A DNA stretch of 64,000 nucleotides from Metopolophium dirhodum (GCF_019925205.1 NC_083566.1:4960001-5024000); one strand, 5' to 3'. Positions 1 through 12,807 are shown, numbered from the stretch's first letter. Program-made: numbers and translations. The notes: generated by a model from the letters alone, not told the origin.

Positions 1-642
1 ATTTCAATATTATAGATTCTTTCCATTATTCAATTATCCTGTTATCCAGTGTTCTTATTTATTACCTACCTATTTTGTGCTAGTTAATAAAGGCAGATAG
101 TTTTTTTCGTGATAACAAAAATCGATTATTCTGTTTTTTTTTTGTACATTCTCTAAGATCGTGAGAATTTCAGTCTCATTTTATGGTTTCCACTTGGAAA
201 AACACACCATCCCTGGGGTTATGTTTGCCATTTGATACGAGGGGTCTTAATAATATTTTACTAGATAAATATATTTTTTTTCAACGAACTATAATTTCTA
301 TTTGTATAAACCAAGACACAATATGTTCATCGCATTGACGTAAAATATATCACTGTTAAATAGTTTTAATATTGTTTATTATTATGAAATCATTGTGGAA
401 ACTTTTCTTTTCTGCATATTTATTGTGATATTATCGATGTATAATAAAATATTAGTTAAAATTAAATTATCACATACTTATTTGTATGCTGTATGTTTAA
501 TGGTATTATTGATATATACTTGTATAATATAACAGTTTGACAAAAATTATGTTACAAGGCCAAAAGTTGATATTATGTTAATTATAAATTAACCTTTTCT
601 TTGACATTGTTTGATCTTCTTCATGAAATAAACAACTTTGCT
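1..642. other. AT-rich intergenic stretch, no gene seen
   Basis: Very AT-rich sequence with many stops in all frames. I see no splice-bounded open frame, RNA gene or clear repeat here. Confidence 0.6.
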
Positions 643-933
643 TATACCGGGTGATTATTTTATCAGAAACCACTTATTGTTTGAAAAAGTATCATTGATT
701 TTGGAAAAAAAAATTATATGGTTTCTACTTTCTAGACAAAAAAACAAAATTTAGTAAAAAATATATATATTTTTATATTTTTATCTTAATCATTTTTTAG
801 GTTTTTACTTCTTTGAATGAGATCATACAGTTTTAATTTCATATTCCTATGTAGATAATTTATCTATAATTTTATGAATATTAATACTTTTTGAATGAAT
901 GACTCATTTAAGAAAAAAAAATCACTCTGTATA
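643..933. mobile_element. Short MITE with 14-bp imperfect terminal inverted repeats
   Basis: The left end TATACCGGGTGATT (643-656) is the inverse of the right end AATCACTCTGTATA (920-933), with 12 of 14 positions matching. The 291-bp interior is AT-rich and non-coding. Ends of the type 'TATACnGnGTGATT' recur elsewhere in this window: a similar right end is at about 54,553-54,562 and a related one near 63,235. The superfamily cannot be assigned from this alone. Confidence 0.5.
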
Positions 934-1600
934 CTTTGTTCAACAGTTTTTTTTTTTGACAAGTACCTCTTAATCATAGTTTCGTTATAATATCATGCAA
1001 ATTTTAATAATTTATTTTTCTCATTAATCAATTTCTTTGAAATAAATTGAATTTTGCAATATTTTTTTTTTTATGTTATTTAAAACTTACATTTGTGTAG
1101 GTGAATCGCATAACCTGCAATGCGCCATTAAACCAAACAATAAAGAAAATATAATAAAGTAATTATTTTTCATAGTAATAATTAATTAGCAGAATAATAA
1201 ATTGAGGTATTCAGAGGACAATCATTGGATATGTGTATTTTTTTAACTGAAATATTTTTTACTATGATGATTTTTGTTTTCCATTATAACTTTTTTATAC
1301 TTACTTAAATTAAATAACTTTTACTGTCAATAATGATCTCTACGACAGCTATTTATTTATTTATCATAGCGCTCATTAATAAATTACTGGATAGTTTTTG
1401 GGGTTGTGTTATCGTTTTTGAGACTAAGACGGTGATGAATACCTTAAATGCATATCGATGTAATGACTCTAATAATATTTATTTATTATCATCTACGTTA
1501 CAATGGATTTTTTTTATCAAACTCTTTTTGGGGCATATTAAAAAGTCATCTGAGGACTGACACCTGCTACAATATAATCACGCGGAGGTATCTACTCAAT
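934..1600. other. AT-rich intergenic stretch, no gene seen
   Basis: Homopolymer T runs and AT-rich filler. Two short open frames near 1,333-1,687 overlap each other in different frames, resemble nothing known and are not splice-bounded. Confidence 0.5.
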
Positions 1601-2330
1601 AACGAATTGTCCGGGCATACACACGATCCGGTGACACCGTGTCGTTGCAAGTGCACAACGCGAAATGAAACGCGTCCCGAAATCTGAGGGATTTGCTAAT
1701 TTGTCTGTAACGATTTCAAACGTGACATGAAATGATTAAAAACGCTTTGGAAATCGCGAGCCTATAATAATACAACGACGGTTGGACGTAATGGACGTTT
1801 GACATATTTGATGACGTTGTGGGTTGGATTGGTTTAAATTCACACGGGTTATATTATATTATTATCATTATAATTATATTACATTCGCACAGGTCCCCCG
1901 AGAGTTTATAATAATAATAATAATAATAATACTCGTCCGTCGTATTATTGGTTTATACCTAATATTGTGTTGGTGGTGCTGCGGATAAAGCGTCGCCGAC
2001 GTTGTAGAGAGGTATTAGTAAGTTTCACCTCGTGATTAAGCTACCGTCACGGTGACAGACGTGGTGGTGGCGAAAATGGTTTTCAGTGCAGATCTCGAAA
2101 TCGGAAAGTTTAATAATAATTGTCTGAAACGAGTCGTTGTGGTCACTGGACGGCCGGCGGAGGGAGAGGGTTTTTACAAGACCGATAGAAGTTCTATCAG
2201 ATGTAATCGTTTCCGTTTTTACGCCGCATTTTGTTATATGGACAGACAATAATATAAAATGAGAGTGTGATTCGCCGATAGTTTTCCGTTCTTATTTCCG
2301 ACCACCGATCGTGATAATATTTATTTTGTC
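1600..2330. promoter_or_regulatory. CpG-containing island 1, possible promoter or noncoding first exon
   Basis: The sequence changes abruptly from AT-rich filler to GC- and CpG-richer DNA, for example the stretches around 1,610-1,690 and 1,985-2,230. It contains a TAA-type trinucleotide microsatellite (about 1,908-1,931). The only open frames are short and overlap on both strands, as expected of GC-rich non-coding DNA. In AT-rich insect genomes such islands often mark promoters or 5' untranslated exons of genes with long introns. No TATA box or splice donor I would rely on is visible, so orientation is unknown. Confidence 0.3.
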
Positions 2331-4080
2331 AGTATAATATGTGAGGCATAACTATCGTGTTTCACCAAACTGTGTTATAATAATAATAACAATATCATTT
2401 GAGACTGGGCTAAAATTGAAAATGTCTTAAATATGTATTCAAAATTACTTTCACATAATAGTCGATTAAGTCTTATATTCTAGAACATTGTCCAAAAGCA
2501 ACTACAGAATATAATTTTATTCGGTACCAATAATGTTATTATATTTTGTATTACCATATTATAATGGTGCCTTGAAATACAAAATTATTGATAATATTTT
2601 GTCACAGTAAACACGAGCATTGTATTGGTACTTTATTCATGGTTTGTTTTCTATAGTTTTTTTTTTATTTTACTTACAAAAGATTTATTATCTGAAGATA
2701 ATATATCATATTGTAATAATAACTTTATTTAAATATTATATTAAATAAACAATTGTCTTATCTATATTAATATTATGATGTTCGTTTAATTATCAACACA
2801 CGCATACCACTATATAAATATGTGAACATATTAGTCAAAATTGATTACAGTGAAAAGGTGTAAGTTGGTTATTAAACGATTTTTGAGTAGTTTGGTATTA
2901 CATATTATTCAAGTTTGAAGTCTTATTAGTATTTTAGGAGTGTCTTATGAATTTTACTTCAACTTCTTATAAGTTTTATGAAGCATATTTGTTTAAGTTG
3001 GTATACCTGTATTTGTATTTTTTTTTGTATTTTATAGTTTCAAAAAAAAATGCAAAAATGGGAAACAATTTAAATACAACAACTAACAAATCATTGTTGT
3101 TCATAGTTTTACCAACGCATCTGTAATATGTCATACTTTAATTCTAATGACATTGTGGTGACAAAATTAACAATATTAATGATATGAAATAAATAGCAAA
3201 TAAAAACTATAATACTTTAATAAAATACATCAATAAAACTTGTAATTTGAAATGCGTCTTTCAAATTTTAATTTCGGCCAGGATTTTACGAAAATATGCC
3301 CCGTTGCGTTGGATACAACTATACAAGATACGTGCAATTGTGCCAAAATGTTTTAACGAAAAATAAATGTTACATTCTCATAGTATCATCAACAAAATTA
3401 AACACGTTTCAATAGTTCGGGATGTCCGTGACACAATTACTTAGATAACTACAAGTTCCCAAGTATTATTTTGTTGGACCGGAAATAAAAGTTGCCAACC
3501 CAACGCTATGCAAACACAAACGGACGGCAGCTGATACGCGCTGTCTTCCAAGCGGCTAGTCCAAGTTTCAAAAGTCATTTTAACCATAGAATCAATAAAA
3601 TTCGGATCACATAATGAATACCCACTGGTTTGAATAAATCAGAAGATCAATAAAATGTGTTTAAAACTCATATCAAATGCATAAAAAACTATATCCATTA
3701 AAAAAAGAAAAAAATATATTTCGTAGTACCTACGCAGTACACACTATGAAATGAGATAAATACGTAATATTTTTTTCCACCAAAGCGATGTGTATACATA
3801 TTAGAAAATAATGATGAAAATACCAAGTGCATTACTTTTGAATAAAAGTTTATTATAAAGTGCAGTTTACGCAACGCTAAAGCGAACGGAGCTTGCATTT
3901 ATTTTATATTATTTTTTCATCGCGTATCCAGCTGCGTAAGTATTTGCAGTATTGGTCTGAATAATATTATTCGATAGTACACAGTTTAAATTATCTCAAG
4001 AGGTAATGACAAAAGAAAAACGTTTAAAAAAAAAAATAGAATTTTTACCGGCCGAGTTTAAATAATAATGAAATTATATC
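2331..4080. other. Intergenic, no gene seen
   Basis: AT-rich sequence with a slightly GC-richer patch at about 3,410-3,560. No open frame of note and no recognisable repeat ends. Confidence 0.5.
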
Positions 4081-5560
4081 GTACCCTTTAAAACAACTCG
4101 TCCGTGGTAGTAGTCTGTTATGCTATTAATATCTATACAAAATATGTCCCCCGAGTGTTCGTACTAATCTAAAGTGGCCGCGGGGCTGCTGCTCCGGTCC
4201 GCTACATTAATTATTTCATTTTCGTGAAACACCTCGTATGATTATTAATAATATTAATCATTATTATTATATTACAACTTACTACATGCGTCGCACTCGT
4301 TTCGCCGTCACTGTGACACGCGAGCAATCGTATTATATCATTATATATCATATTATCTTACCTATTATAACGCCTTGTACCTAAAACTGTTTTTTATGAT
4401 TAGTGTAGTTGGGGGGGTACCAACGAGTTTTGCGGACCACTAAAAAAATCAGTGCGGTTTTTTTTTTTGTTATCACCCGAGGTGACCGTGACGAGAATCA
4501 AACAGGGTTAGGTGGGTATATTATACTATTACTACTATAGGCAGGTGGGTAGTGCGATTTTGTTTGTCGGGTTTTTTTTTTTGCGTCTGTATTTGTTTTT
4601 GTTTCAAAGTCGATCGGGCGCTGGTTCATCGACGCGCCTCCAGCCGGCCGCATGTCGCTGCCAAGTCCGATTACAATAAATAACGGCCTGCACCGCCGGG
4701 GACCTTGCAGCACACGCACAACATTTGTTTGAACGAATCCAAGGGGATAATTACCATCAGTGAACCGCGTTTAATGATCCGCTTAAAGTTCAATAGTAAA
4801 TTAGCGATGGAAATAAAACGCGCAGCCGTCGGGGGCGATGATACGCTACAGTGATTAGTATACAGTTATTACGTACAGTTAATACGACTAGCTGCACAGC
4901 TAGCGCGGGTGGTGGCCGGTGAGAAGGTATACAGCGTTGTAGTAACCACCTATAACCTTTTACCACCCCAATACACAACTTATAAGAATACAACCATAGT
5001 AGAAATAATAATAATAATAATCATAATATCAAACTATCAAAGATAATAAAAACGCATAGTTATTATTGCGATGGAACCCGTCGTCACCGTCGTCGTAACA
5101 TTTGGAATATTATAGTAATATGCTCAGTACCTATAATATTGTCTTATTATTATTGTTATTTTATTTTTATAAAATATTGTACTTACTATATTATTATTAT
5201 TATTATACTCGTGCGACGTGCCGTTAAATAACATTATAATAATATACGGCGTGTTGCGGAAGGTATACGTATACGGCGAAAACGCGATGCTCGAAAACGC
5301 CGGCATAAGTCGTAGGTATAACATAAAATTATTATACAATCTCTCGAAATACACTAACATCACGCTATTTTGACATCAATGTTTACTTATCATTTTATGT
5401 GTTTCTGTAGCTAATTCCGGGCGTTACGTGAAAATGCATAATTAATATACTTAGTTGGCCACGTGAATGGCGGATGTTATTTGGATTTCTGTGGGTGTGG
5501 GTGGGTGAGGTGGATGAGCGCAATAAAACGATGATCCGTATTCCATACAACCCGTTTTTC
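4081..5560. promoter_or_regulatory. CpG-containing island 2, possible regulatory region
   Basis: Patchy GC- and CpG-rich sequence (about 4,160-4,330, 4,590-4,960 and 5,210-5,300) interrupted by TAA/AAT trinucleotide microsatellites (about 5,006-5,025 and 5,190-5,206). The open frames are below 80 codons and shadow each other on both strands. Possibly a promoter or 5' region of an unseen gene. Confidence 0.25.
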
Positions 5561-6597
5561 ACACCTTTAGGTGGTATATTTCGTAATTTTTTTATTTAGT
5601 ATTGACACGCGCATTTACAGTTTGTTAAGACGAAACTGCTATTGTATAAACTGGAAGGTTATGTGTAAAATATCAATGTTCAAAAAAATTCAAACAATCA
5701 AATACCGAGAATAAAAAATGTTCAGACTAACAATAGACCATTGTCGAGTTTTTAAAACAAATCAATAATGCACTGCAAGATACTCTATATTATAGTATAA
5801 TAAATTAAGAGTCAACAATTATGTAGTAGATTTGTATGATACTGTTTCGATTTTATAACGTTATATTTTATAACCAATCTAATACGACTTGACTTGTTAT
5901 TTTGTCATAATAATGATGTACCACGGTTTTGCGTTTTATCAGAACCCATGTTTCACTCTAAAACGCTTTACGCGTATCTAATACTACAGAGCCCTGCTCA
6001 CTACGGCTATAAATGTTAAAGATATCATACTAAACTCTTCCCGTGAATCAACTAGCATTTATGTTTCGGGAACAGGAACCAGATGAATTTATCTCATATA
6101 TAATATGACAAGTGAACCGGAAGAGCCAGTGCTCTCTGAAACACAATAATATATGGACCGATCACACGATCGATGACTCTTTTATCGATAATTTAGATGG
6201 CATTAGATAACTTAACTTTGAAATTATTCGACCAGAACGTCAAACTAAATAATACATAACATAATATTTTTTTCGAAAATCATAATATCGGGTTTGTAAG
6301 TCAATTATTATTCATAAACGTTTTATTTAATTGTTCAGAAAGTAGTCCATAGTATAATAATACCTATATACCTAATTCCTATACCTAATACCTAATACCT
6401 ATATAGGTACTATAAAATGTATTTTTATATCTTATAAAAGTGAAATATTTCACATATTATATATATATTATTTAGAATTTATAAAGCAAATTTAACTAGA
6501 ATTTTTATTTTATCATTAAAATAAACATTTATCAACAGTATTTAAAACTGTATTAAATCGTTTGCTCAGTTTAAATGATTTTCTACAAATCTAACAA
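5561..6597. other. Intergenic, with a TACCTA-type simple repeat
   Basis: No gene seen. At about 6,361-6,412 there is a degenerate array of TACCTA/CCTAATA units. It only loosely resembles the insect telomere unit CCTAA and is probably an ordinary microsatellite. Confidence 0.5.
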
Positions 6598-7575
6598 CAG
6601 GGGTTGGCAACCTTCTTTAATTTCAAGAGCCAAAAAATTAATACGTATACAATTTTTCACAGGCCAAAATGTATAATTCATTATCTTATTTTAAACAAAA
6701 ATGTAGTCATATCAAATTTAGTTTATTTAATTTCATAAATGTTAGGTTTACCCAACAAAAACACTCCTCCGTGTAGGAAAAAAGTTAAGTAGAAAAAAAA
6801 ACTTGAACTATAGATATTATCATTTATGTTAAATAATTGAACTTTGCTTAGTGACTTTAAAACACTCGATTATCTAGTATACATAACCTATTTCAATGAT
6901 AGTAGACTATATTATTATGTACTCATTATGCTATAGTATTTTTAAATTTTGAACTTCGGTCGCCAAACTTAGTTTAATTATTTTAACATAAAATGAGTTA
7001 ATAATTGATTGACATTGGTTGCAAATTATAATAGCTATAGCAGAAATAAGTATTATATTGGATAGTGCATCATAAGGCGGGCCACAGAGAATATTGTCTA
7101 ATAAAATGTTGAAAATACGCTAAACTAATGTGTAGTTCAATTTTCTATAACTCTGTTTATAATGTTCAAAATTGTTTGAAAAATATAGCATGCACATCTA
7201 CATCCAATTTCCAATCAGATGATAGTATTTCCAAACTTCATTATTTAACTACATATTTCTCTATACTTTCTCAAGACATTTTTTTAGTGAATCGTGTTGC
7301 CTTTTGTAATTATACCCGGCAAATTGTCTCATGTTGTATTGCCTATGTGTACATTTAAAGGCGCTCTTTTTTTATACTTAGCGTGACCCTGACGGGTTGT
7401 TGGATAAATTTAACAAGGTAGGTATCTACAAAGAAATACCGTTTTAATCCGCTTTTTTCCAGTTCATACTATCTTAGTTCGTGATTTTTATACAAATCAT
7501 TGTAATTTTACTCGCGGGCCACATAAAATGATCGCCAAATGCGAGCAGCGGGTTGCCGACCATTACCCTACTAGT
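6598..7575. mobile_element. Degenerate hAT-like non-autonomous element
   Basis: The left end CAGGGGTTGGCAACC (6,598-6,612) faces a right end whose reverse complement is TAGGGTAATGGTCGGCAACC (about 7,550-7,570). 'CAGGGGTTGGCAACC ... gagCCAaaa' and the inverse 'GGGCCACA ... GGTTGCCGACC' are typical of hAT-superfamily ends. The ends are diverged by a short indel, and the flanking 8 bp match poorly, so the insertion looks old. No transposase similarity was recognised inside; an open frame at 7,128-7,358 is not convincing. Confidence 0.4.
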
Positions 7576-8430
7576 AGTTATAATTACTTATAAATACACA
7601 ATTATTTGAGTTTCATTCAATTTAAGTATTTTTCATACAATCTACTGATGTCTAAGTAACAGTAAATCAAAATCAAAATTATAATAGTTATATTTCATGA
7701 AATGAAACTTAGGTATATACTTAAATGATAATATTGAGTACATAATATAATATATATACGCATAGAAATAGAATGTGCGATGGAAGAAGCCAGTAAGCCA
7801 CTATTAAAATAGTGTGGGTTTAGCTTTTCAGCATAATATTATAGATATGTTTATTATTATTGGTTTATAATTATAATTTAGTAATTGTATGTATAGAGAA
7901 AAATAAACGGATAATGGTGGTTTAAATTGTACTATATAATATATCAAATGTTCAATAGCCAATAGGTATAACATGCGATTTTTTCAATATAAATTGAATT
8001 GATTTCATCAGAATATATAGAATAATGCAGAGTAGGTAATATATCAAATATTACCTGATGTGTGAAAATATTGTTGACCATTTTTTACAACTAAATAACT
8101 TATAACCAATTAATAACTATTCTTATAAATAAATAAAAGAGTTTGCTTTTTTCAATGTCTTCAATTACTTACTCTAAAAATATAATATTTTGCACAATTT
8201 GTTACCACTAAAGTAAATGAGTTTGATAATTTCTCTGATCAATAATGATTATATTATTACCTAAATAATCTAAATAACTGCCTCGTAACCTTACGTTAGT
8301 TTTTGATTTGATATACATCATCTACTCCTCTATACCAACTCTTTTAAATTCGTTCGTCAATATTTCACACTGTTATCAACTACCCATACAATAATCGTAT
8401 GTATAAAATCATAACGATAATATATTAATA
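7576..8430. other. AT-rich intergenic stretch, no gene seen
   Basis: AT-rich sequence leading into the CpG island at 8.5 kb. No gene or clear repeat recognised. Confidence 0.5.
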
Positions 8431-8728
8431 TGCATTCAAAGTTCGTACGCATACTGTTCATAATTCCTACTGGGTACAGTGACGTTATTATCATACGTGT
8501 TATACTTGTGTACGGGGTGATTTACAATTTGATCAATATTGAGCTATACCGCGTGGTAACCGCGGTTGAAACGCGCACGACCGCTGCAAGATATTTTCAG
8601 AACAACAAAACGTCGACGAATAACGTAGATTTTCATTTCAACAGTCAGTAGCCCGCGTGGTCGTATTTGTATTGTACGTTTGCACGTGAAATTCAAAGCG
8701 CGTACTGCGACAGGCAGTGTTCTGTGCC

Positions 8729-8777
8729 GGTGGATGCGGTGGATGCGGTGGAAGTGGTGGAAGTGGTGGACGTGGTT
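8729..8777. repeat. Short tandem repeat of a GGTGGATGC/GGTGGAAGT nonamer
   Basis: About five consecutive nine-base units of the form GGTGGATGC, GGTGGATGC, GGTGGAAGT, GGTGGAAGT, GGTGGACGT. It produces artificial Val/Glu-rich or His-rich frames on the two strands. Confidence 0.8.
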
Positions 8778-8825
8778 GCAGTGTCGGTGTGGGGGGGGGG
8801 GGACGTTGTAGCGAAAAAGGCTGAC

Positions 8826-8833
8826 TATAAAAG
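8826..8833 (+). promoter_or_regulatory. Candidate TATA box
   Basis: TATAAAAG followed by GC-rich sequence inside CpG island 3. On the plus strand initiation would be expected about 30 bases downstream. No confirmed transcript or coding start follows it, so this is only a candidate. Confidence 0.3.
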
Positions 8834-9560
8834 CGGATTCGATGGACAAATATTTGTGAATTATTCCGATCCGCAACAACAGCCGCGCGCAACAGCAACA
8901 TCAGCGAACGTTAAACATTTTATGTTCGAGCGCGCACCTCTTCCATCATTGTCAAAAGTATTGTGCATGACGTATAATAGTGCCGCCCGCGCGCGGCTTT
9001 TACAAAAAGTTTCTCGTTTACCGCACCGCAGTCCGACCGACATCGTCACACCACGCGCCCCTTCCACCAGTGCCCGCTTCACTACACACATTATGTATAT
9101 ATATATATTATTTTCGACCGGCGCACCGATTCCGCAAAAGGATAGATTCATAGCGGCGGCCGCGGCTGTCATCGCGAACAAACAAACCTACAGCTGCGCT
9201 GCACTGCCCCCCCCCCCCCCCCGCCGATTTCCCGTCCCGTCGGCGATGATCCGCCATCGCCGTTACTACACACTTTTACGATTTCCGCACGCACTAATCG
9301 CTCTCCTCAGTACCGTTATGTTATTATTATTATTGCTATTATTATAACGGTTGTTGCTAAAAATAGTTTCCCCTTTATTTCCTACCCCCGACACGCCGCC
9401 ACCGCGCGTCCGACCTCTTTCACAACTATTATACCTGTGGGAAATCAAAACTCGTTCCCCACGCCGCCCGCGGTAAGCTACTCGGTATACACGGGGTTTT
9501 AACGAATGGACGCTAACCGTTAGTTATATGAGGCACGCAAGAGCCGCAGGGTAGACACCC

Positions 9561-10840
9561 AAACACGCTGTTACTGTTAAACTGTTTTCTAGTTCTAATA
9601 GTGCAGTTTTCGGTTTTTTTTTTCCCTTCGGAAAACTATACGTCGAGTAAAAATGTATGATCGCCGTCGTTCCGTTAGTAGGTAGGCATAATATTAATTT
9701 TAAATCGTAAATCAAAACTCGTGTTGTATAATTTAATAGGTAGCTACAATAAATAAAAACGATGATCGAAACACTGGTTTCTCGGTTTTTTCCTCGATAA
9801 TAATTGTTATATTACCCGATATGAGTTACACTTATGTCTTATACCATTCCAAATATTATTAATATATCTAAAATAATAGGTACGATTTACGATAATAATA
9901 CACGGATTCACATAATAATATTGTCTTTAACACAATATAAATACTTTTATAATATTATAGTAAAATAGCAAATACCCATAATATAACTTTCTAAAATTGG
10001 ACCTACACGACTATATTATGAGTATCATACATTATAACTCTTAATTAAGTAAACACGAACCGATCTTATAGCATGCATATATAGTTACACTCGATTTAAT
10101 CAATTTCTAAGGATTTTAAATTGGCACTTGCCAGAATTCGTCGAGAACCATTTAAAATTGAACATTGATGTCCGTGATGATTCTAAAACTTTTCGAGTAT
10201 TTAACGTAGACATTTTGTGTAGAACGACTTGACTACTATGATTAGTAGTAGCTATTTTTATTTACGCTGCGTACTTGTCTTACAATTACAAAATTATCGT
10301 CTCAATTACTTCTGAAAGAAATGGGGTCAACTTGAAATATTATATGTTATGGATACATGCATAGTCTAAGAAGACTTTTACAGAGAAAATGTTTAAAACA
10401 ATTAAAAATTAGAAAATATTATTATTTTAACTTGATTTATTAATGTTCGAAAAGTTGAACAATAAATACAATTATTATAATATAGTAGGTATATAAATTA
10501 AAACAAAATATGGTTATTTGTAACCGTTGAAATATATAAAATAAAACGTCATTAAGAATTAAAATTAATTTATATAAAGTAAAACTCGTTTTAAGTGAGA
10601 ACATAATATTATTAATTAAAGTTTTATGAGTATCGCAGTTAAACTGTAGTCTATAATAGTTTGGCAATATTGTGCCAAAAATAATTATTTTTCTTATTGC
10701 CATTCATTTTAGTGTCATGATATTTTTTGAAATTATTTATACTTAAATTTGATTGACAAAAATATTCTGATAGAACTATCACAGACTCCTATAATTCTAC
10801 ACTAGATAAGGAACTTCTATATAATTTACATTGTTACAAG
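9561..10840. other. AT-rich intergenic stretch, no gene seen
   Basis: AT-rich sequence with stops in every frame. No gene, RNA gene or repeat end recognised. Confidence 0.5.
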
Positions 10841-11095
10841 TGAAGCTCAGCTGTGGACGGCTGCCATTTTGTCGGTTGGCCAAACAATTTATTCATTATA
10901 AAAAATCTAAAAGGAATTACAACGTTTTTAATGGTAAAATATAATAGTAAATGAAAAATTATTTATATAAAGTATTTTTTTTTTTAACAACATGTTTAGA
11001 AATAATTAAATATAATACAAGATAAATTATAATTTTATTTATCTTTTTTACCATATAAAATACCATACAATTGGCCAACTGACCTTGAAGCTTCA
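10841..11095. mobile_element. Possible MITE bounded by inverted motifs
   Basis: GTCGGTTGGCCAA (10,871-10,883) is matched in inverse orientation by TTGGCCAACTGAC (11,071-11,083) at 12 of 13 positions. Further out TGAAGCT (10,841-10,847) is matched by AGCTTCA (11,089-11,095). The interior is almost pure A/T. The layout suggests a small inverted-repeat element, but exact ends and a target duplication are not clear. Confidence 0.3.
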
Positions 11096-11321
11096 ATTCA
11101 TGGTGGAAGTTCGCTATCTAGTACTATATAGAAATCTGTTAGAACTATTTGTCTTAATGTTAAGAACATATTATAAATAATAAAAGAGCATCTTAAAATC
11201 TATGATAAAATAAAAATGGTTCGATAATATTATTTTCCAAGGTGAAGCTAGAGATAAGATTTTATAATTTTTTGTAATAAGTGTGATAGGAATTTGGGAC
11301 ATTTACTGACAGCAGTCGGCG

Positions 11322-11353
11322 AAACCTAGGATTTACCAGTAAATCCTAGGTTT
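11322..11353. repeat. Perfect 15-bp inverted repeat with a 2-base centre
   Basis: AAACCTAGGATTTAC (11,322-11,336), then CA, then its exact reverse complement (11,339-11,353). As RNA or single-stranded DNA it would form a long perfect hairpin. No gene adjoins it. Confidence 0.9.
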
Positions 11354-12550
11354 TAATGCTATTTGTACTTTTACCGTAACATTTATATTACATGTTCTTA
11401 CTTATCTGAAGTTTTATATTTTTACCAACCAAGTTTAAATGTCCTATTACATTAGATTTTATTTTTATATTAACTATTATCAGTAGTTATTCAAAATGAA
11501 AAATATAAGGTGTATATTTTCACAATGCTTGGGTTGGTTACCTACCTATTTCTGCTGTAAAATATTTTTAGTTATTATATTTATAATATATAATAAATAT
11601 ATTATTTATAAAATACATAAAATACATAACTAGAATAATATATTAATTGAGTAATAGGATGAAAAAAATAAAATATATTAAATCACTGAAAATAATAACG
11701 AAAAATTGCATGAAGAATAATATAATATAAGACCTATGTAAATAAAATATTCGAAAACGACAATGCATCAAAATAAAAATACACCATTATGCATATGGGG
11801 GTGCGTATAACCATCGGTATTGTACTCGTGTTTCGTTGTTAAAATGTTTACTATCGTATACTGTTTCGTTATATTGTGTACCTATACATTTTGTCAATGC
11901 GTATAACACAACAATGTTGTAGTTGGTGTATGCGTTTGTATATTTGTGAAAGTAGCCGTTTCCACGGTGTGCATATCTTGCTAAAGAGCAGCAGCTATGT
12001 GTTTAACATATTTGTCAAAAACGTTCACGTGTGTCCACCTATACACAGTACGTTATATTGTGCGATTTATAAATAAACGTTTGCTTTTGAATTTTACTAC
12101 GTACTTAAATATTTTATGGTATAATCACTATCATAAATGTCGCTTTTATTAGAGCCCGAGTAACGAAAAACTTCACTTCAGTCTACTATAACTGCAGCTA
12201 CAGGACGACGCTGACGACGCCACTATTAATAAAATAGTGACTGCGTTTTAATTTTCCTAGGTGTAAGACTCGTCGCACCCGGAAATATATTTTTAACTTA
12301 AATTTTTGATAATATGTTAATTTCATAATTTTATTATGCGTAATTACAATTAAAATAATCACACGCGCCGCGCCCCCGTCGTGTTACATTGTAAAATTTA
12401 GGTCATTCGTATCAGACACACTGGTGCCATTAGAGCTCCCATTATAATTAGAAGGATGGGTAAGATATTAAGGACTTTCTTGATTGTGAAACTTTGGTAA
12501 TTTGGAACCATATGACGTAGGTATTGCGTATCCGAAACACGGTGCCATTA
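11354..12550. other. Intergenic, no firm gene
   Basis: Mostly AT-rich. A patch at 12,150-12,460 is richer in GC. The phrase GGTGCCATTA occurs twice, at 12,423 and 12,541. I see no supported coding exon. Confidence 0.4.
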
Positions 12551-12552
12551 AA

Positions 12553-12807
12553 TCAGACCAATTTAGTGACGACGATGCAGGTGCAGGGTGGTTGGAGTAA
12601 GCAGGGAAAGGCAGCTGCGGAACACACAATTCGCAAATAGAACTATAACCTTGCAAGTAACGAACGAAACTCACCTTTACCGTCACCTTGACCACAGTCC
12701 AAAAAGCACAGTATCAATAATGCAATGAACTTTTGATGGTGTCCGTGAGATTGGCAACCCGATGTCACCACCATCCTTGCACGATGTGTCGACTGTTCGC
12801 TGCCACC
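12553..12807 (-). CDS. Candidate small secreted protein, or first coding exon of a secreted protein
   Basis: On the minus strand an acceptor-like tract (CCAATTGTTTTAG) ends at 12,808 and a strong donor, AAAG|GTGAGT, lies at 12,675/12,674. The exon between them (12,675-12,807) holds an ATG at 12,774 and 33 codons. The encoded peptide has a hydrophobic core FIALLILCFL followed by DCGQGDGK, which looks like a signal peptide with a downstream cleavage region. A possible second exon (12,553-12,614) after a 60-base intron with a TTCCGCAG acceptor would finish a 53-residue cysteine-containing peptide. The exon could equally be the start of a longer gene whose other exons lie at lower coordinates. 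No family was recognised. The signal peptide and splice sites are seen; expression is inferred. Confidence 0.35.

Larger units (their letters stand above)
8500..9560. promoter_or_regulatory. CpG island 3, probable promoter region
   Basis: A sharp GC- and CpG-rich island of about 1 kb in AT-rich surroundings. It holds a nonamer tandem repeat (8,729-8,777), a 12-nt G run (8,791-8,802), a TATAAAAG box (8,826-8,833), a 16-nt C run (9,207-9,222) and a TTA-type microsatellite (about 9,319-9,335). Long open frames exist on both strands (for example 8,667-9,347 on plus), but they lack an ATG start, overlap one another and are built from simple repeats, so I treat the island as non-coding. It may be the promoter or 5' exon of a gene outside the recognised set. 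Confidence 0.4.

Noticed and set aside
6361..6412. TACCTA/CCTAA-like array considered as interstitial telomere repeat
   Set aside because: The units are irregular and mostly TACCTA, which is common in this AT-rich DNA.
8667..9347. 226-codon open frame on the plus strand in CpG island 3
   Set aside because: It starts with TTG, runs through a nonamer repeat, G and C runs and a TTA microsatellite, and overlaps long frames on the minus strand. It reads as GC-rich non-coding DNA.
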